In this document: in pieces, positions 6,188 through 12,765 of the stretch
How the letters are laid out: the number at the start of each line of letters is the position of its first letter
How positions within the stretch are numbered: the first letter of the stretch is position 1
Source: JBGOUV01 sp041477815
Lineage (GTDB): Bacteria > Acidobacteriota > Terriglobia > Bryobacterales > JACQDG01
Reading direction: 5' to 3'
DNA: 12,946 bases
Assembly: GCA_041477815.1 (NCBI GenBank)
Contig: JBGOUV010000185.1
Span: forward strand, 1-12,946
The notes under the pieces: model-generated
The model's database searches: none
Told to the model about the DNA's origin: nothing
What the model saw: the letters and a program-made list of their open reading frames with translations, nothing else
Translations under genes and position numbers: made by a program

Positions 6188-6730
6188 TTAGCTTCTGAAC
6201 GGCATCCCCATCAGTTTCAGCAGCGCCTGACCCTCGGCGTCGGACCGGGCGGTGGTGCTGATGGTCACGTTCATGCCCTTGGTCTTATCTACCTTCGCGT
6301 AGTCGATCTCCGGAAAGATCAACTGGTCGCGCAGGCCCAGGGTGTAGTTGCCGCGCCCGTCGAACGATTTGGCCGAGATGCCCCGGAAGTCGCGCACGCG
6401 CGGCAGAGCGATGTTCACGAGGCGATCGAAAAACTCGTACATGCGCTCGCCCCGCATGGTCACCGAGCAGCCGATAGGCATCCCCTGGCGCAGCTTGAAG
6501 GCCGAGATCGACTTCTTGGCCTTGTTAACGATGGGCTTCTGGCCGGTGATCTGGCCCAGCTCCGCGACCGCCGCATCCATCAGGCGGGCGTTCTGCGTCG
6601 CCTCGCCCAGGCCGATGTTCACCGTGATCTTGGCCAGGCGCGGGACCGCCATGGGGCTCCCGTAGCCAAACTGCTGCAACAGCGCCGGGGCCACGTTCTT
6701 CGAGTAGTGTTCTTTCAGTCGTGCGGCCAT
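6188..6730 (-). CDS. rplE: 50S ribosomal protein L5
   Basis: L5 binds 5S rRNA and contacts the P-site tRNA and S13 across the subunit interface. From the ATG at 6728-6730 the protein is 180 residues, the family norm, beginning MAARLKEHYSKNVAPALLQQFGYGSPMAVPRLAKITVNIGLGEA. Further landmarks are ITGQKPIVNKAKKSISAFKLRQGMPIG (about 69-95), MYEFFDRLVNIALPRVRDFRG and the C-terminal TTARSDAEGQALLKLMGMPF. A longer in-frame start at 6760 would add ten unrelated residues inside rplX and is rejected. It begins 2 nt after the rplX stop. Confidence 0.98.
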   Translation of the reverse strand: MAARLKEHYSKNVAPALLQQFGYGSPMAVPRLAKITVNIGLGEATQNARLMDAAVAELGQITGQKPIVNKAKKSISAFKLRQGMPIGCSVTMRGERMYEFFDRLVNIALPRVRDFRGISAKSFDGRGNYTLGLRDQLIFPEIDYAKVDKTKGMNVTISTTARSDAEGQALLKLMGMPFRS

Positions 6731-6732
6731 AT

Positions 6733-7059
6733 CTATTTCCTGTCGAGGGTGGTGCCGCACTTGCGGCAGACCCGGGTCTTGCGTCCGTCCGGACTGGTGT
6801 GGTGGGCGATGCGCACCGGGCCGCAGCCCGGGCAGACAATCATGACGTTGGAGATCGCGATGGGACCCTCGCGCTCGGCGATGCCCCCTTTAATCTGCTT
6901 GGCCGGATTCCGCCGCGTGTGCTTCTTGAGCATCATCACGTGCTCCACCAGCAGTTTGCCCTTGACCCGATCCACCGCCAGCACGCGTCCCTGCTTGCCC
7001 TGGTCCCGCCCGGCGATCACCTTCACCGTGTCGTTCTTCTGGATCTCGATGCGCGCCAT
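6733..7059 (-). CDS. rplX: 50S ribosomal protein L24
   Basis: L24 starts 50S assembly by binding the 5' domain of 23S rRNA near the exit tunnel. The 108-residue protein has an N-terminal KOW domain (KNDTVKVIAGRDQGKQGRVLAVD, 8-30), then HTRRNPAKQIKGGIAEREGPIAISNVMIVCP. The C-terminal part carries two Cys pairs, C76/C79 and C98/C101, a zinc-ribbon-like arrangement found in many bacterial L24 proteins. Its ATG shares a base with the rplN stop (TAATG), indicating translational coupling. Length is normal. Confidence 0.98.
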   Translation of the reverse strand: MARIEIQKNDTVKVIAGRDQGKQGRVLAVDRVKGKLLVEHVMMLKKHTRRNPAKQIKGGIAEREGPIAISNVMIVCPGCGPVRIAHHTSPDGRKTRVCRKCGTTLDRK

Positions 7060-7427
7060 TACAGCACCTCCGGGGCCAGCGATACGATCTTCATAAATTT
7101 CTTGTCGCGCAGCTCGCGCGCCACCGGTCCGAACACGCGCGTTCCCACCGGCTCGCCGACTTCGTTGATCAGCACGGCGGCATTGGAGTCGAACCGGATA
7201 TACGTGCCGTCCCGGCGGCGCGTTTCCTTGCGCGTTCGCACGATCACGGCCCTTACCACGGTGCCCTTCTTGATACTCGAATCGGGCGCCGCTTCCTTAA
7301 CGCTGGCCGTGACCACGTCGCCCAGGCCCGCCCACAGCCCGACGTCGCCCCCGCGGGGCAGGATACACGCCAGCTTCTTGGCGCCGGAGTTGTCGGCCAC
7401 CTCCAGCCGTGTGCGCATTCCGACCAT
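7059..7427 (-). CDS. rplN: 50S ribosomal protein L14
   Basis: L14 sits at the subunit interface, contacts 16S rRNA and forms bridge B5; it is also the docking site of the silencing factor RsfS. The 122-residue length is exactly that of the family. Visible signatures are MRTRLEVADNSGAKKLACI (4-22), a GDVVTASVKEA segment, KKGTVVRAVIVRTRKETRRRDGTYIRFDSNAAVLINEVGEPVGTRVFGPVARELRDKKFMKIVSLAPEVL. It begins 1 nt after the rpsQ stop and its stop overlaps the rplX start. In E. coli this gene opens the spc operon behind its own promoter; here there is no room for one, so S10 and spc appear to be one transcription unit. Confidence 0.98.
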   Translation of the reverse strand: MVGMRTRLEVADNSGAKKLACILPRGGDVGLWAGLGDVVTASVKEAAPDSSIKKGTVVRAVIVRTRKETRRRDGTYIRFDSNAAVLINEVGEPVGTRVFGPVARELRDKKFMKIVSLAPEVL

Positions 7428-7428
7428 G

Positions 7429-7722
7429 TCATTGCACCTCGCTCGGCTCGACCTTCACCTGGGCCGCCCGCCAGATTACTTCCGCCAGACGCCAGCGCTT
7501 CAACCGGCTCATAGGCCGGGTTTCTACGATCCGCACCCGGTCCCCCGGCCGCGCCTCGCTCTTCTCGTCGTGGGCGTAGAACTTCTTCCGCTTGGTGATC
7601 ACCCGCCGGTAGAGGCCGTGCGGGACCCGCCGGCTCACCTCCACCACGATCGTCTTGGCCATCTTGGACGACACTACCTGTCCCACCTTCTCCGCTCGGT
7701 TTCTCTTCTCGATTTCAGCCAT
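7429..7722 (-). CDS. rpsQ: 30S ribosomal protein S17
   Basis: S17 is a primary 16S rRNA-binding protein of the 30S body with an OB fold. The 97-residue protein has RAEKVGQVVSSKMAKTIVVEVSRRVPHGLYRRVITKRKKFYAHDEKSEARPGDRVRIVETRPMSRLKRWRLAEVI, covering the whole family signature including the KTxxVxV strand and the PGDxVxI-ETRP-S-KRW block. It is slightly longer than the usual 80-90 residues because of short N- and C-terminal additions. The start lies inside the end of rpmC, with an 8-nt overlap, so the two are coupled. Confidence 0.98.
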   Translation of the reverse strand: MAEIEKRNRAEKVGQVVSSKMAKTIVVEVSRRVPHGLYRRVITKRKKFYAHDEKSEARPGDRVRIVETRPMSRLKRWRLAEVIWRAAQVKVEPSEVQ

Positions 7723-7921
7723 TCTTCTTCACCGCCAACTCGCGCTGGCGCCGGATGGTAAGGATGCGCGCGCGGTCCTTCCTCAACTCGTGATACCGCT
7801 TCAGCCCGTCGACCTGCCCCATCGACATCTGGAACTTCAGCCGGAAGAGCTTCTCTTCCGTTTCCGTAAGCTGCTGGGTCATTTCGCGGTCGTCCAGCTC
7901 CGCAATCTTGTGTGCCTTCAT
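7715..7921 (-). CDS. rpmC: 50S ribosomal protein L29
   Basis: L29 is a small two-helix protein at the polypeptide exit, next to L23, where trigger factor and SRP bind. The 68-residue protein reads MKAHKIAELDDREMTQQLTETEEKLFRLKFQMSMGQVDGLKRYHELRKDRARILTIRRQRE, with the conserved LKFQ-x-GQ segment at 28-36 followed by the second helix ending in ARILT. The ATG at 7919-7921 overlaps the rplP stop as ATGA. A longer in-frame reading upstream runs through rplP in another frame and is not real. Identity and start are secure. Confidence 0.97.
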   Translation of the reverse strand: MKAHKIAELDDREMTQQLTETEEKLFRLKFQMSMGQVDGLKRYHELRKDRARILTIRRQRELAVKKNG

Positions 7922-8340
7922 GCCACAGCCTCCAACTGCCGGGAGACGAACTTGGTGGGGATGGGGAGCTTGGTGGCGGCCAGCTTCATGGCCTCGCGGG
8001 CGGTGGCCTCGCTGACCCCCTCCATCTCGAACAGCACCTTGCCCGGCCGCACCACCGCTACCCACTGCTCTGGAGCGCCCTTGCCTTTGCCCATACGGGT
8101 TTCGGCCGGCTTCTTGGTGATGGGTTTGTCCGGAAACAACCGGATCCAGACCTTGCCGCCCCGCTTGATGGACCGGGTCATGGCCACGCGGGCGGCTTCG
8201 ATCTGCCGGTCGGTGATCCAGGCCGTCTCCAGGGCCTTCAATCCGAAATCGCCAAACGACAGATCGGAGCCCCGCCAAGCCTTGCCCTTGCGGCGCCCGC
8301 GCTGCTGCTTGCGGTACTTCACCTTCTTGGGCATCATCAT
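7918..8340 (-). CDS. rplP: 50S ribosomal protein L16
   Basis: L16 lines the A-site tRNA region of the 50S subunit and is needed for peptidyl transferase function. The 140-residue protein contains MPKKVKYRKQQRGRRKGKAWRGSDLSFGDFGLKALETAWIT, then RQIEAARVAMTRSIKRGGKVWIRLFPDKPITKKPAETRMGKGKGAPEQWVAVVRPGKVLFEMEGV, both canonical. Three consecutive ATG codons occupy 8332-8340; the family usually begins M-x-MPK, which favours the first, but the second or third cannot be excluded. It starts 2 nt after the rpsC stop. Its stop overlaps rpmC (ATGA). Confidence 0.97.
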   Translation of the reverse strand: MMMPKKVKYRKQQRGRRKGKAWRGSDLSFGDFGLKALETAWITDRQIEAARVAMTRSIKRGGKVWIRLFPDKPITKKPAETRMGKGKGAPEQWVAVVRPGKVLFEMEGVSEATAREAMKLAATKLPIPTKFVSRQLEAVA

Positions 8341-8342
8341 GG

Positions 8343-9269
8343 CTACTTGGTCTCCCCTTCGGAAGTCGGAGCCACCGGCGGAGCCACTGGCTCACCGGCC
8401 GCTTCGGTCTTGGACGCGAGCGGCGGCGTCACCGGACGCGGCCCGCCCACCACCTCGGGCTCCGCTTCCACCGGCGCAGCCACTGGCGCGGCCACGTGAG
8501 GCGCCACCGGCGCCGCCGGCGCGACCGGCTTGGGCCGCTCGCGCGGCGGACCCTGGCGCGACGCCGCCCGTTCCGCCGCCTCGCGACGACGCGCCGGCAG
8601 CGGCTCGGCGCTCAGGCTTCCCAGCGGCGCCTGCTTGCCTTTACCTTGCAGAATCTCTCCCCGATAAACCCAGGTCTTCACCCCGATCACGCCGTAAGTC
8701 GTGTAGGCCTCGGCCCCGCCGTAGTCGATATCGGCCCGCAGCGTGTGCAGCGGCAGCCGCCCCTGCAGGTACCACTCCGACCGCGCAATCTCGGCCCCGT
8801 TCAACCGGCCGGCCACGCGGATCTTGATTCCCAGGCACCCGAACCGCAACGCCGAATCCACCGCCTTGCGCATGGCGCGGCGGAAAGCCACGCGCTTCTC
8901 AAGCTGCAGCGCTACACTCTCGCTCACCAGTTGCGCGTCCAGCTCGGGACGATGCACTTCCTGGATGTCGATGAAGACTTCGCGGTTGGTCCGCTGATGC
9001 AGCTCCGCCTTGAGCTTCTCGATCTCCGCGCCCTTGCGCCCGATGATGATCCCGGGCCGCGCCGTGCGGATGGTGATGCGCAGCTTATTGCCGGGCCGGT
9101 CCACCTCGACCGAGCTGATACCCGCGGCTTTCAGGCGCTCCTTCAGCACCGACTTCAGCTTCAGGTCTTCATGCAACAGCTCCGCGTAGCCCTGCTTGGC
9201 AAACCACCGCGACTTCCACGTTTTGTTGTATCCCAACCGGAATCCGTAGGGATGTACTTTCTGCCCCAT
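8343..9269 (-). CDS. rpsC: 30S ribosomal protein S3 with long Pro/Ala-rich C-terminal tail
   Basis: S3 is a 30S head protein at the mRNA entry tunnel, with S4 and S5. Residues 1 to about 210 are a complete S3: GQKVHPYGFRLGYNKTWKSRWFA at the start, the KH domain with GIIIGRKG (73-80), and the C-terminal domain with LGIKIRVAGRLNGAEIARSEWYLQGRLPLHTLRADIDYG and GVKTWVYRGEIL. The family is normally about 210-240 residues. This one runs to 308 because of a low-complexity tail (about 212-308) rich in Pro, Ala, Val, Glu and Arg with repeated PVAP-like units. The start is fixed by GGAGG at 9273-9277. Tails of this kind are known in several phyla; its role here is unknown. Confidence 0.97.
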   Translation of the reverse strand: MGQKVHPYGFRLGYNKTWKSRWFAKQGYAELLHEDLKLKSVLKERLKAAGISSVEVDRPGNKLRITIRTARPGIIIGRKGAEIEKLKAELHQRTNREVFIDIQEVHRPELDAQLVSESVALQLEKRVAFRRAMRKAVDSALRFGCLGIKIRVAGRLNGAEIARSEWYLQGRLPLHTLRADIDYGGAEAYTTYGVIGVKTWVYRGEILQGKGKQAPLGSLSAEPLPARRREAAERAASRQGPPRERPKPVAPAAPVAPHVAAPVAAPVEAEPEVVGGPRPVTPPLASKTEAAGEPVAPPVAPTSEGETK

Positions 9270-9272
9270 AAG

Positions 9273-9277
9273 CCTCC
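9273..9277 (-). promoter_or_regulatory. Shine-Dalgarno site of rpsC
   Basis: GGAGG on the coding strand lies 3 nt upstream of the rpsC ATG, just after the rplV TAG stop (9279-9281). The core match is perfect but the spacing is short. Confidence 0.65.
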
Positions 9278-9278
9278 G

Positions 9279-9614
9279 CTATTCGTCGCTTACCTCGACC
9301 ACGATGTGGGACTGGCGCCGCTGGTAGCGGTACGCTCGGCCCATCGGCGCCGGACGCACCCGCTTGGTCCGCGGGCCCTCGTTCACAAACGCCCGCTTGA
9401 CGTAGAGCTTGTCGACGTCCACATCGGTGGCCTTCTGCTCGGCGTTGTTGATCGCCGACCGCAGCACCTTCTCCACCTGCGGCGCCACCCGCTTGTTGGT
9501 GGCCTGCAACAGGTTGATGGCGTCGCCGCAGCGCCGGCCGCGGATCAAGTCCACCACCAGCCGCGCCTTCTGCGGTGATACCCGCACGTATTTCATTTCG
9601 GCCCGTGTCTGCAT
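9279..9614 (-). CDS. rplV: 50S ribosomal protein L22
   Basis: L22 spans the 50S subunit, and its beta hairpin lines the exit tunnel constriction with L4. The 111-residue protein has the conserved KYVRVSPQKARLVVDLIRG (8-26), LLQATNKRVAPQVEKVLRSAINNAEQ, and the hairpin tip region PRTKRVRPAPMGRAYRYQRRQSHIVVEV, all normal. The start at 9614 is preferred over the internal ATG at 9596 because the family usually has about six residues before KYVR. A weak GAGG-type site lies upstream in the 21-nt gap after rpsS. Confidence 0.97.
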   Translation of the reverse strand: MQTRAEMKYVRVSPQKARLVVDLIRGRRCGDAINLLQATNKRVAPQVEKVLRSAINNAEQKATDVDVDKLYVKRAFVNEGPRTKRVRPAPMGRAYRYQRRQSHIVVEVSDE

Positions 9615-9635
9615 GTGTCTATCGCCTCAGTCGCC

Positions 9636-9932
9636 TCATGCCGCCGGCGCCGCCGTCTTGGTGGTGGTGGCCGCCTTCGCCGAGTGGCCCTTGAAGATCC
9701 GCGTCGGCGAAAACTCGCCCAGCTTGTGTCCCACCATGTTCTCGGTCACGAACACCGGGATGAACTTCTTGCCGTTATGCACAGCGATGGTATGTCCCAC
9801 CCATTCCGGCAGGATGGTCGAGCGCCGCGACCAGGTCTTGATAACTTTCTTCTCGTTGCGCTGATTCAACGCCACCAGCTTGACCACCAGGTGCTGATCC
9901 GAGAACGGCCCTTTTCTAGTTGAACGCCCCAT
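9636..9932 (-). CDS. rpsS: 30S ribosomal protein S19
   Basis: S19 pairs with S13 in the 30S head close to the A and P sites. The 98-residue protein begins MGRSTRKGPF and contains WSRRSTILPEWVGHTIAVHNGKKFIPVFVTENMVGHKLGEFSPTRIFKGHSA, the full family signature. It is a few residues longer than usual because of an Ala/Thr-rich end (about 85-98). AGGAAAG upstream of the ATG, in the 12-nt gap after rplB, is the likely ribosome binding site. Confidence 0.98.
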   Translation of the reverse strand: MGRSTRKGPFSDQHLVVKLVALNQRNEKKVIKTWSRRSTILPEWVGHTIAVHNGKKFIPVFVTENMVGHKLGEFSPTRIFKGHSAKAATTTKTAAPAA

Positions 9933-9944
9933 CGATTCTTTCCT

Positions 9945-10769
9945 CTACTTCCCTCTGCGCTGCACGATCCACTTATCCGTCCGCGGGTTGTTGCGGGTCT
10001 TGTAACCGCGCGTCGGCTGACCCCAGGGGGTCACCGGATGGCGTCCGCCGGAGGTCTTGCCCTCGCCGCCGCCGTGCGGATGATCCACCGGATTCATGGA
10101 GACGCCGCGGTTGTGCGGCCGGCGTCCCAACCATCGGGACCGGCCCGCCTTGCCCTTGCTCGCGTTCTCGTGATCCACGTTGCCCACCTGGCCGATGGTG
10201 GCCAGACAGTCGCCGTGGACTTTGCGCGTCTCGCCCGAGGGCAGCTTCAACAGCGCCATCTCGCCCTCTTTCGAGATCAGCCGCACCTGCGCCCCGGCCG
10301 ACCGCGCCATCTGCCCGCCCTTGCCCGGACGCAACTCCACGTTATGCACCACGGTTCCGGGCGGGATATTCTTCAGCGGCAGCGCGTTGCCCACCAGAAT
10401 GTCCGCCTGCGGGCCCGACATCACCTTCATCCCGACCTTCAAATCCGCCGGGTGCAGGATGTACCTCTTCTCGCCGTCGGCATAATGCAGCAGGGCCAGC
10501 CAGGCCGAACGGCAGGGGTCGTACTCGACCGCCGCAACCGTGGCCGGCACCCCGAACTTCTCGCGCTTGAAGTCGACGATCCGGTAGGCCTGCTTGTGCC
10601 CGCCGCCCCGAAACCAGCTCGTCAAGTGACCCTTGTTGTCCCGCCCGCCGGTCCGGTTCTTCTTGGTGACCAGCGCCTTCTCCGGCCGCTGCTTGGTGAT
10701 CTGCTCGCGCGACACGACGGTCTGAAACCGCCGCGTCGGGGTAGTGGGTCGATATGTCTTAATCGGCAT
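9945..10769 (-). CDS. rplB: 50S ribosomal protein L2
   Basis: L2 is one of the most conserved ribosomal proteins, required for subunit association, tRNA binding and peptidyl transfer. From the ATG at 10767-10769 it has 274 residues, the normal size. It begins MPIKTYRPTTPTRRFQTV, with KNRTGGRDNKGHLTSWFRGGGHKQ near 37-60, an SH3/OB core containing ALPLKNIPPGTVVHNVELRPGKGGQMARSAG, and the catalytic-region motif MNPVDHPHGGGEG near 226-237. The C terminus is GYKTRNNPRTDKWIVQRRGK. GGAG lies 8 nt upstream of the start. A longer in-frame reading up to 11027 crosses rplW in another frame and the repeat-filled gap, and is rejected. Confidence 0.98.
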   Translation of the reverse strand: MPIKTYRPTTPTRRFQTVVSREQITKQRPEKALVTKKNRTGGRDNKGHLTSWFRGGGHKQAYRIVDFKREKFGVPATVAAVEYDPCRSAWLALLHYADGEKRYILHPADLKVGMKVMSGPQADILVGNALPLKNIPPGTVVHNVELRPGKGGQMARSAGAQVRLISKEGEMALLKLPSGETRKVHGDCLATIGQVGNVDHENASKGKAGRSRWLGRRPHNRGVSMNPVDHPHGGGEGKTSGGRHPVTPWGQPTRGYKTRNNPRTDKWIVQRRGK

Positions 10770-10782
10770 CGTTTTGCTCCGT

Positions 10783-10813
10783 CTGGCCACTGACCACTGG
10801 CCACTGGCCACTG
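10783..10813. repeat. Heptad repeat (CAGTGGC family) between rplW and rplB
   Basis: On the coding strand four 7-nt units (CAGTGGC twice, CAGTGGT, CAGTGGC) plus CAG occupy most of the 47-nt gap. It is the longest copy of this family in the window. The rplB Shine-Dalgarno site (GGAG) begins a few bases downstream of it. Confidence 0.85.
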
Positions 10814-10816
10814 CCT

Positions 10817-11104
10817 TTACACCTGCGCGTACTCGACCATCTTTTCGCCGTCTTTCAGCTTCACGTACGCCTTCTTCCAATCCGACCGGTACCCCGCCCA
10901 GCGCCGCTGCCGGCGCAGCTTGCCCACAAAGTTGGCGGTCCGGACGTTTTCCACCTTCACCTTGAAGATCGCCTCCACCGCGCTCTTGATGTCGGTCTTG
11001 GTGGCGTCCGGCCGCACGCGGAAGCACAGGGTCGCCTGGTCTTCCTTGCGCAGGGTGCTCTTCTCGGTGATGACCGGTCCCTGGATGACCTCGTACTTGT
11101 TCAT
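10817..11104 (-). CDS. rplW: 50S ribosomal protein L23
   Basis: L23 surrounds the polypeptide exit and is the main docking site for trigger factor and SRP. The 95-residue protein starts MNKYEVIQGPVITEKSTLRKEDQATLCFRV and continues PDATKTDIKSAVEAIFKVKVENVRTANFVGKLRRQRRWAGYRSDWKKAYVKLKDGEKM, the complete family pattern. The ATG at 11102-11104 overlaps the rplD stop as ATGA, so it is probably coupled to L4 translation. The reading frame stays open far upstream through rplD, but that longer form is not real. Confidence 0.97.
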   Translation of the reverse strand: MNKYEVIQGPVITEKSTLRKEDQATLCFRVRPDATKTDIKSAVEAIFKVKVENVRTANFVGKLRRQRRWAGYRSDWKKAYVKLKDGEKMVEYAQV

Positions 11105-11723
11105 CGCAACGCCTCCGACAGCTTCTCGGCCGTACTCTGGGACAGGATCACCCGCTCGTGCTCCAGCAACAGGTAGGGATGCACCTCGCGGCTGACCACC
11201 AGCGTTACCTTCGGGAGATTGCGCGACGACCGGACCAGGTTCTCGTTCTCGCCGTTCTCGACCAGCAGGACGCTCCTTTTCGCGCCCAGCTTGTCGAGCG
11301 TCAGGCGGAATTCCTTGGTCTTGGCCGAGCCCAGCTCGAAGCCCTGGACCACCGTCATCTCGCCGTCCCGCAGCTTCGCGCTCAACGCCGACCGCAGCGC
11401 GCCGAGCAGCATCTTCTTCGGCAGATGGTAGCTGTAGTCCCGAGGCACCGGCCCGTGGGCCGTTCCGCCGTGCCGCCACAGCGGCGACCGGATGGAGCCC
11501 ATGCGCGCCCGTCCCGTGCCATCTGCTTCCACAATTTCTTGCCCGACCCGGCGACGCTGCCGCGCTCTTTGGTCTTATGCGTCCCGGCGCGGCGGCCGGC
11601 CTGGAAATGCCGTACCGCTTCGTAGAGCAGATCCTCGTTGATGGGGGCGGCAAACACCTCGTTGGCCAGTTCCACCTGCCCCACCACCTCGTTCTCCAGG
11701 TTGACTACATCCAGCTTCGGCAT
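11101..11723 (-). CDS. rplD: 50S ribosomal protein L4, split by an apparent 1-nt frameshift
   Basis: L4 binds 23S rRNA and reaches into the exit tunnel; in E. coli it also represses the S10 operon. The first 67 codons (11723-11523) read MPKLDVVNLENEVVGQVELANEVF to RRAGTHKTKERGSVAGSGKKLWKQ in one frame. The remaining 139 codons (11520-11101), from GTGRARMGSIRSPLWRHGG to the C terminus, are in another frame. Only two bases (11521-11522) lie between them where a Lys codon is expected. The total of 623 nt is one short of a 207-residue gene, the normal family size. Both halves are well conserved, so loss of one base, by sequencing error or very recent mutation, is the simplest reading. As given, frame 1 would produce an aberrant 113-residue protein. 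Confidence 0.9.
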
Positions 11724-11727
11724 AAAC

Positions 11728-12387
11728 TTATCCCCTGGCGTGCGGACGTCCGGGATGTTTCGCCCGGCGGACCACCACGTAGCCGCCGTTCGGTCCGGGC
11801 ACCGCTCCCTTCACCAGCATCAGGTTCTCCTCGGCGTGCACCTCGACTACTTCGAGGTTGCGCACGGTCACGCGGGCATGACCCATGTGGCCGGCCATGC
11901 GCATTCCCTTAAACACCCGCGACGGGTAGGAGCTCGATCCGATCGAGCCCGGCGCGCGGTGGAACATCGATCCGTGCGAGGCCGCGCCGCCCCGGAAGTG
12001 GTGCCGCTTGATCACGCTGGCGAAACCTTTTCCTTTGCTGACCCCGATCACGTCCACCTTCTCGTTGATCTGGAATTCCTCGGCCAGCACGCGGTCCGCC
12101 GCCTTCAGATCGGCGCCCAGTCCCCTCTCGATGGACAGCTCGCGGAAAAACTTCACGCCCTCCGCGCCCGCCTTCTTGAGGTGGCCGGTCGTGGGCTTGT
12201 TGATCCGCGCCGGCTTGACAAACTCCACCAGGCCCAGTTGTACGGCCTCGTAGCCGTCGGTGGGCACCGTCTTGCGCTGCACCACCACGCAAGGCCCCAC
12301 CTGCAGCACCGTCACCGGCACCACCTTCCCGTCGGACCGGAAGATCTGGGTCATTCCCACTTTCTTGCCTAAGATTCCTGGCGACAT
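11728..12387 (-). CDS. rplC: 50S ribosomal protein L3
   Basis: L3 is an early 50S assembly protein that approaches the peptidyl transferase centre. The 219-residue protein begins MSPGILGKKVGMTQIF and has VGPCVVVQRKTVPTDGYEAVQLG, VDVIGVSKGKGFASVIKRHHFRGGAASHGSMFHRAPGSIGSSSYPSRVFKGMRMAGHMG and VRNLEVVEVHAEENLMLVKGAVPGPNGGYVVV, all canonical, including the glutamine-bearing GQ-type loop region represented here by GGAASHGS. It follows rpsJ after a 48-nt gap with heptad repeats, with a weak GAGAAAG upstream. rplD begins 4 nt after the stop. Confidence 0.98.
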   Translation of the reverse strand: MSPGILGKKVGMTQIFRSDGKVVPVTVLQVGPCVVVQRKTVPTDGYEAVQLGLVEFVKPARINKPTTGHLKKAGAEGVKFFRELSIERGLGADLKAADRVLAEEFQINEKVDVIGVSKGKGFASVIKRHHFRGGAASHGSMFHRAPGSIGSSSYPSRVFKGMRMAGHMGHARVTVRNLEVVEVHAEENLMLVKGAVPGPNGGYVVVRRAKHPGRPHARG

Positions 12388-12412
12388 AGCTTTCTCACGT
12401 ACGGCTCACTAC

Positions 12413-12433
12413 CCAACTGGCCACTGGCCACTG
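12413..12433. repeat. Heptad repeat (CAGTGGC family) between rpsJ and rplC
   Basis: On the coding strand two exact 7-nt units (CAGTGGC) and one degenerate unit (CAGTTGG) begin 2 nt after the rpsJ stop. They are in the same orientation relative to transcription as the copies at 574-592 and 10783-10813. The remainder of the 48-nt gap shows no recognised motif beyond a weak ribosome binding site. Confidence 0.8.
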
Positions 12434-12435
12434 CC

Positions 12436-12759
12436 TCACTTGTGTTCCTTGCCGAATGCCTTGATCTCCACGTCCACGCCCGCCGGCAAGTCGAGCTTCA
12501 TGAGGGCGTCGACCGTCTGCTGCGTCGGCTCCAGTATGTCGAGCAGGCGCTTATGGGTGCGGATCTCGAATTGCTCGCGGGACTTCTTGTCGCTGTGCGG
12601 CGACCGCAGCACGGTGTACTTGTTCTTCACCGTGGGCAGCGGGATCGGTCCGGCTACGCTGGCGCCCGTGCGCTTGGCCGTCTCCACAATCTCGCTGGTT
12701 GACTGGTCCAGCACGCGGTAATCGTAAGCCTTCAGCCGAATCCTGATCCGTTCCCTCAT
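12436..12759 (-). CDS. rpsJ: 30S ribosomal protein S10 (NusE)
   Basis: S10 is a 30S head protein that also acts as NusE, linking ribosomes or rRNA antitermination complexes to RNA polymerase through NusG and NusB. The 107-residue protein has RIRIRLKAYDYRVLDQSTSEIVETAKRTGASVAGPIPLPTVKNKYTVLRSPHSDKKSREQFEIRTHKRLLDI and the C-terminal DLPAGVDVEIK, matching the family throughout. It starts only 6 nt after the tuf stop, with GGAG overlapping the end of tuf as the likely ribosome binding site. This leaves no space for the L4-responsive leader found upstream of rpsJ in E. coli. Confidence 0.98.
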   Translation of the reverse strand: MRERIRIRLKAYDYRVLDQSTSEIVETAKRTGASVAGPIPLPTVKNKYTVLRSPHSDKKSREQFEIRTHKRLLDILEPTQQTVDALMKLDLPAGVDVEIKAFGKEHK

Positions 12760-12765
12760 GATGGA

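Noticed and set aside
10770..11027. N-terminal extension of L2 upstream of 10769
   Set aside because: The extra codons lie in a wrong frame of rplW and in the repeat-filled gap; MPIKTYRPTTPTRR is the usual L2 start and has GGAG upstream.
11515..11535. Programmed ribosomal frameshift in rplD
   Set aside because: No canonical slippery heptamer is visible and L4 is not known to be recoded; a missing base is simpler. Not fully excluded without reads or peptides.
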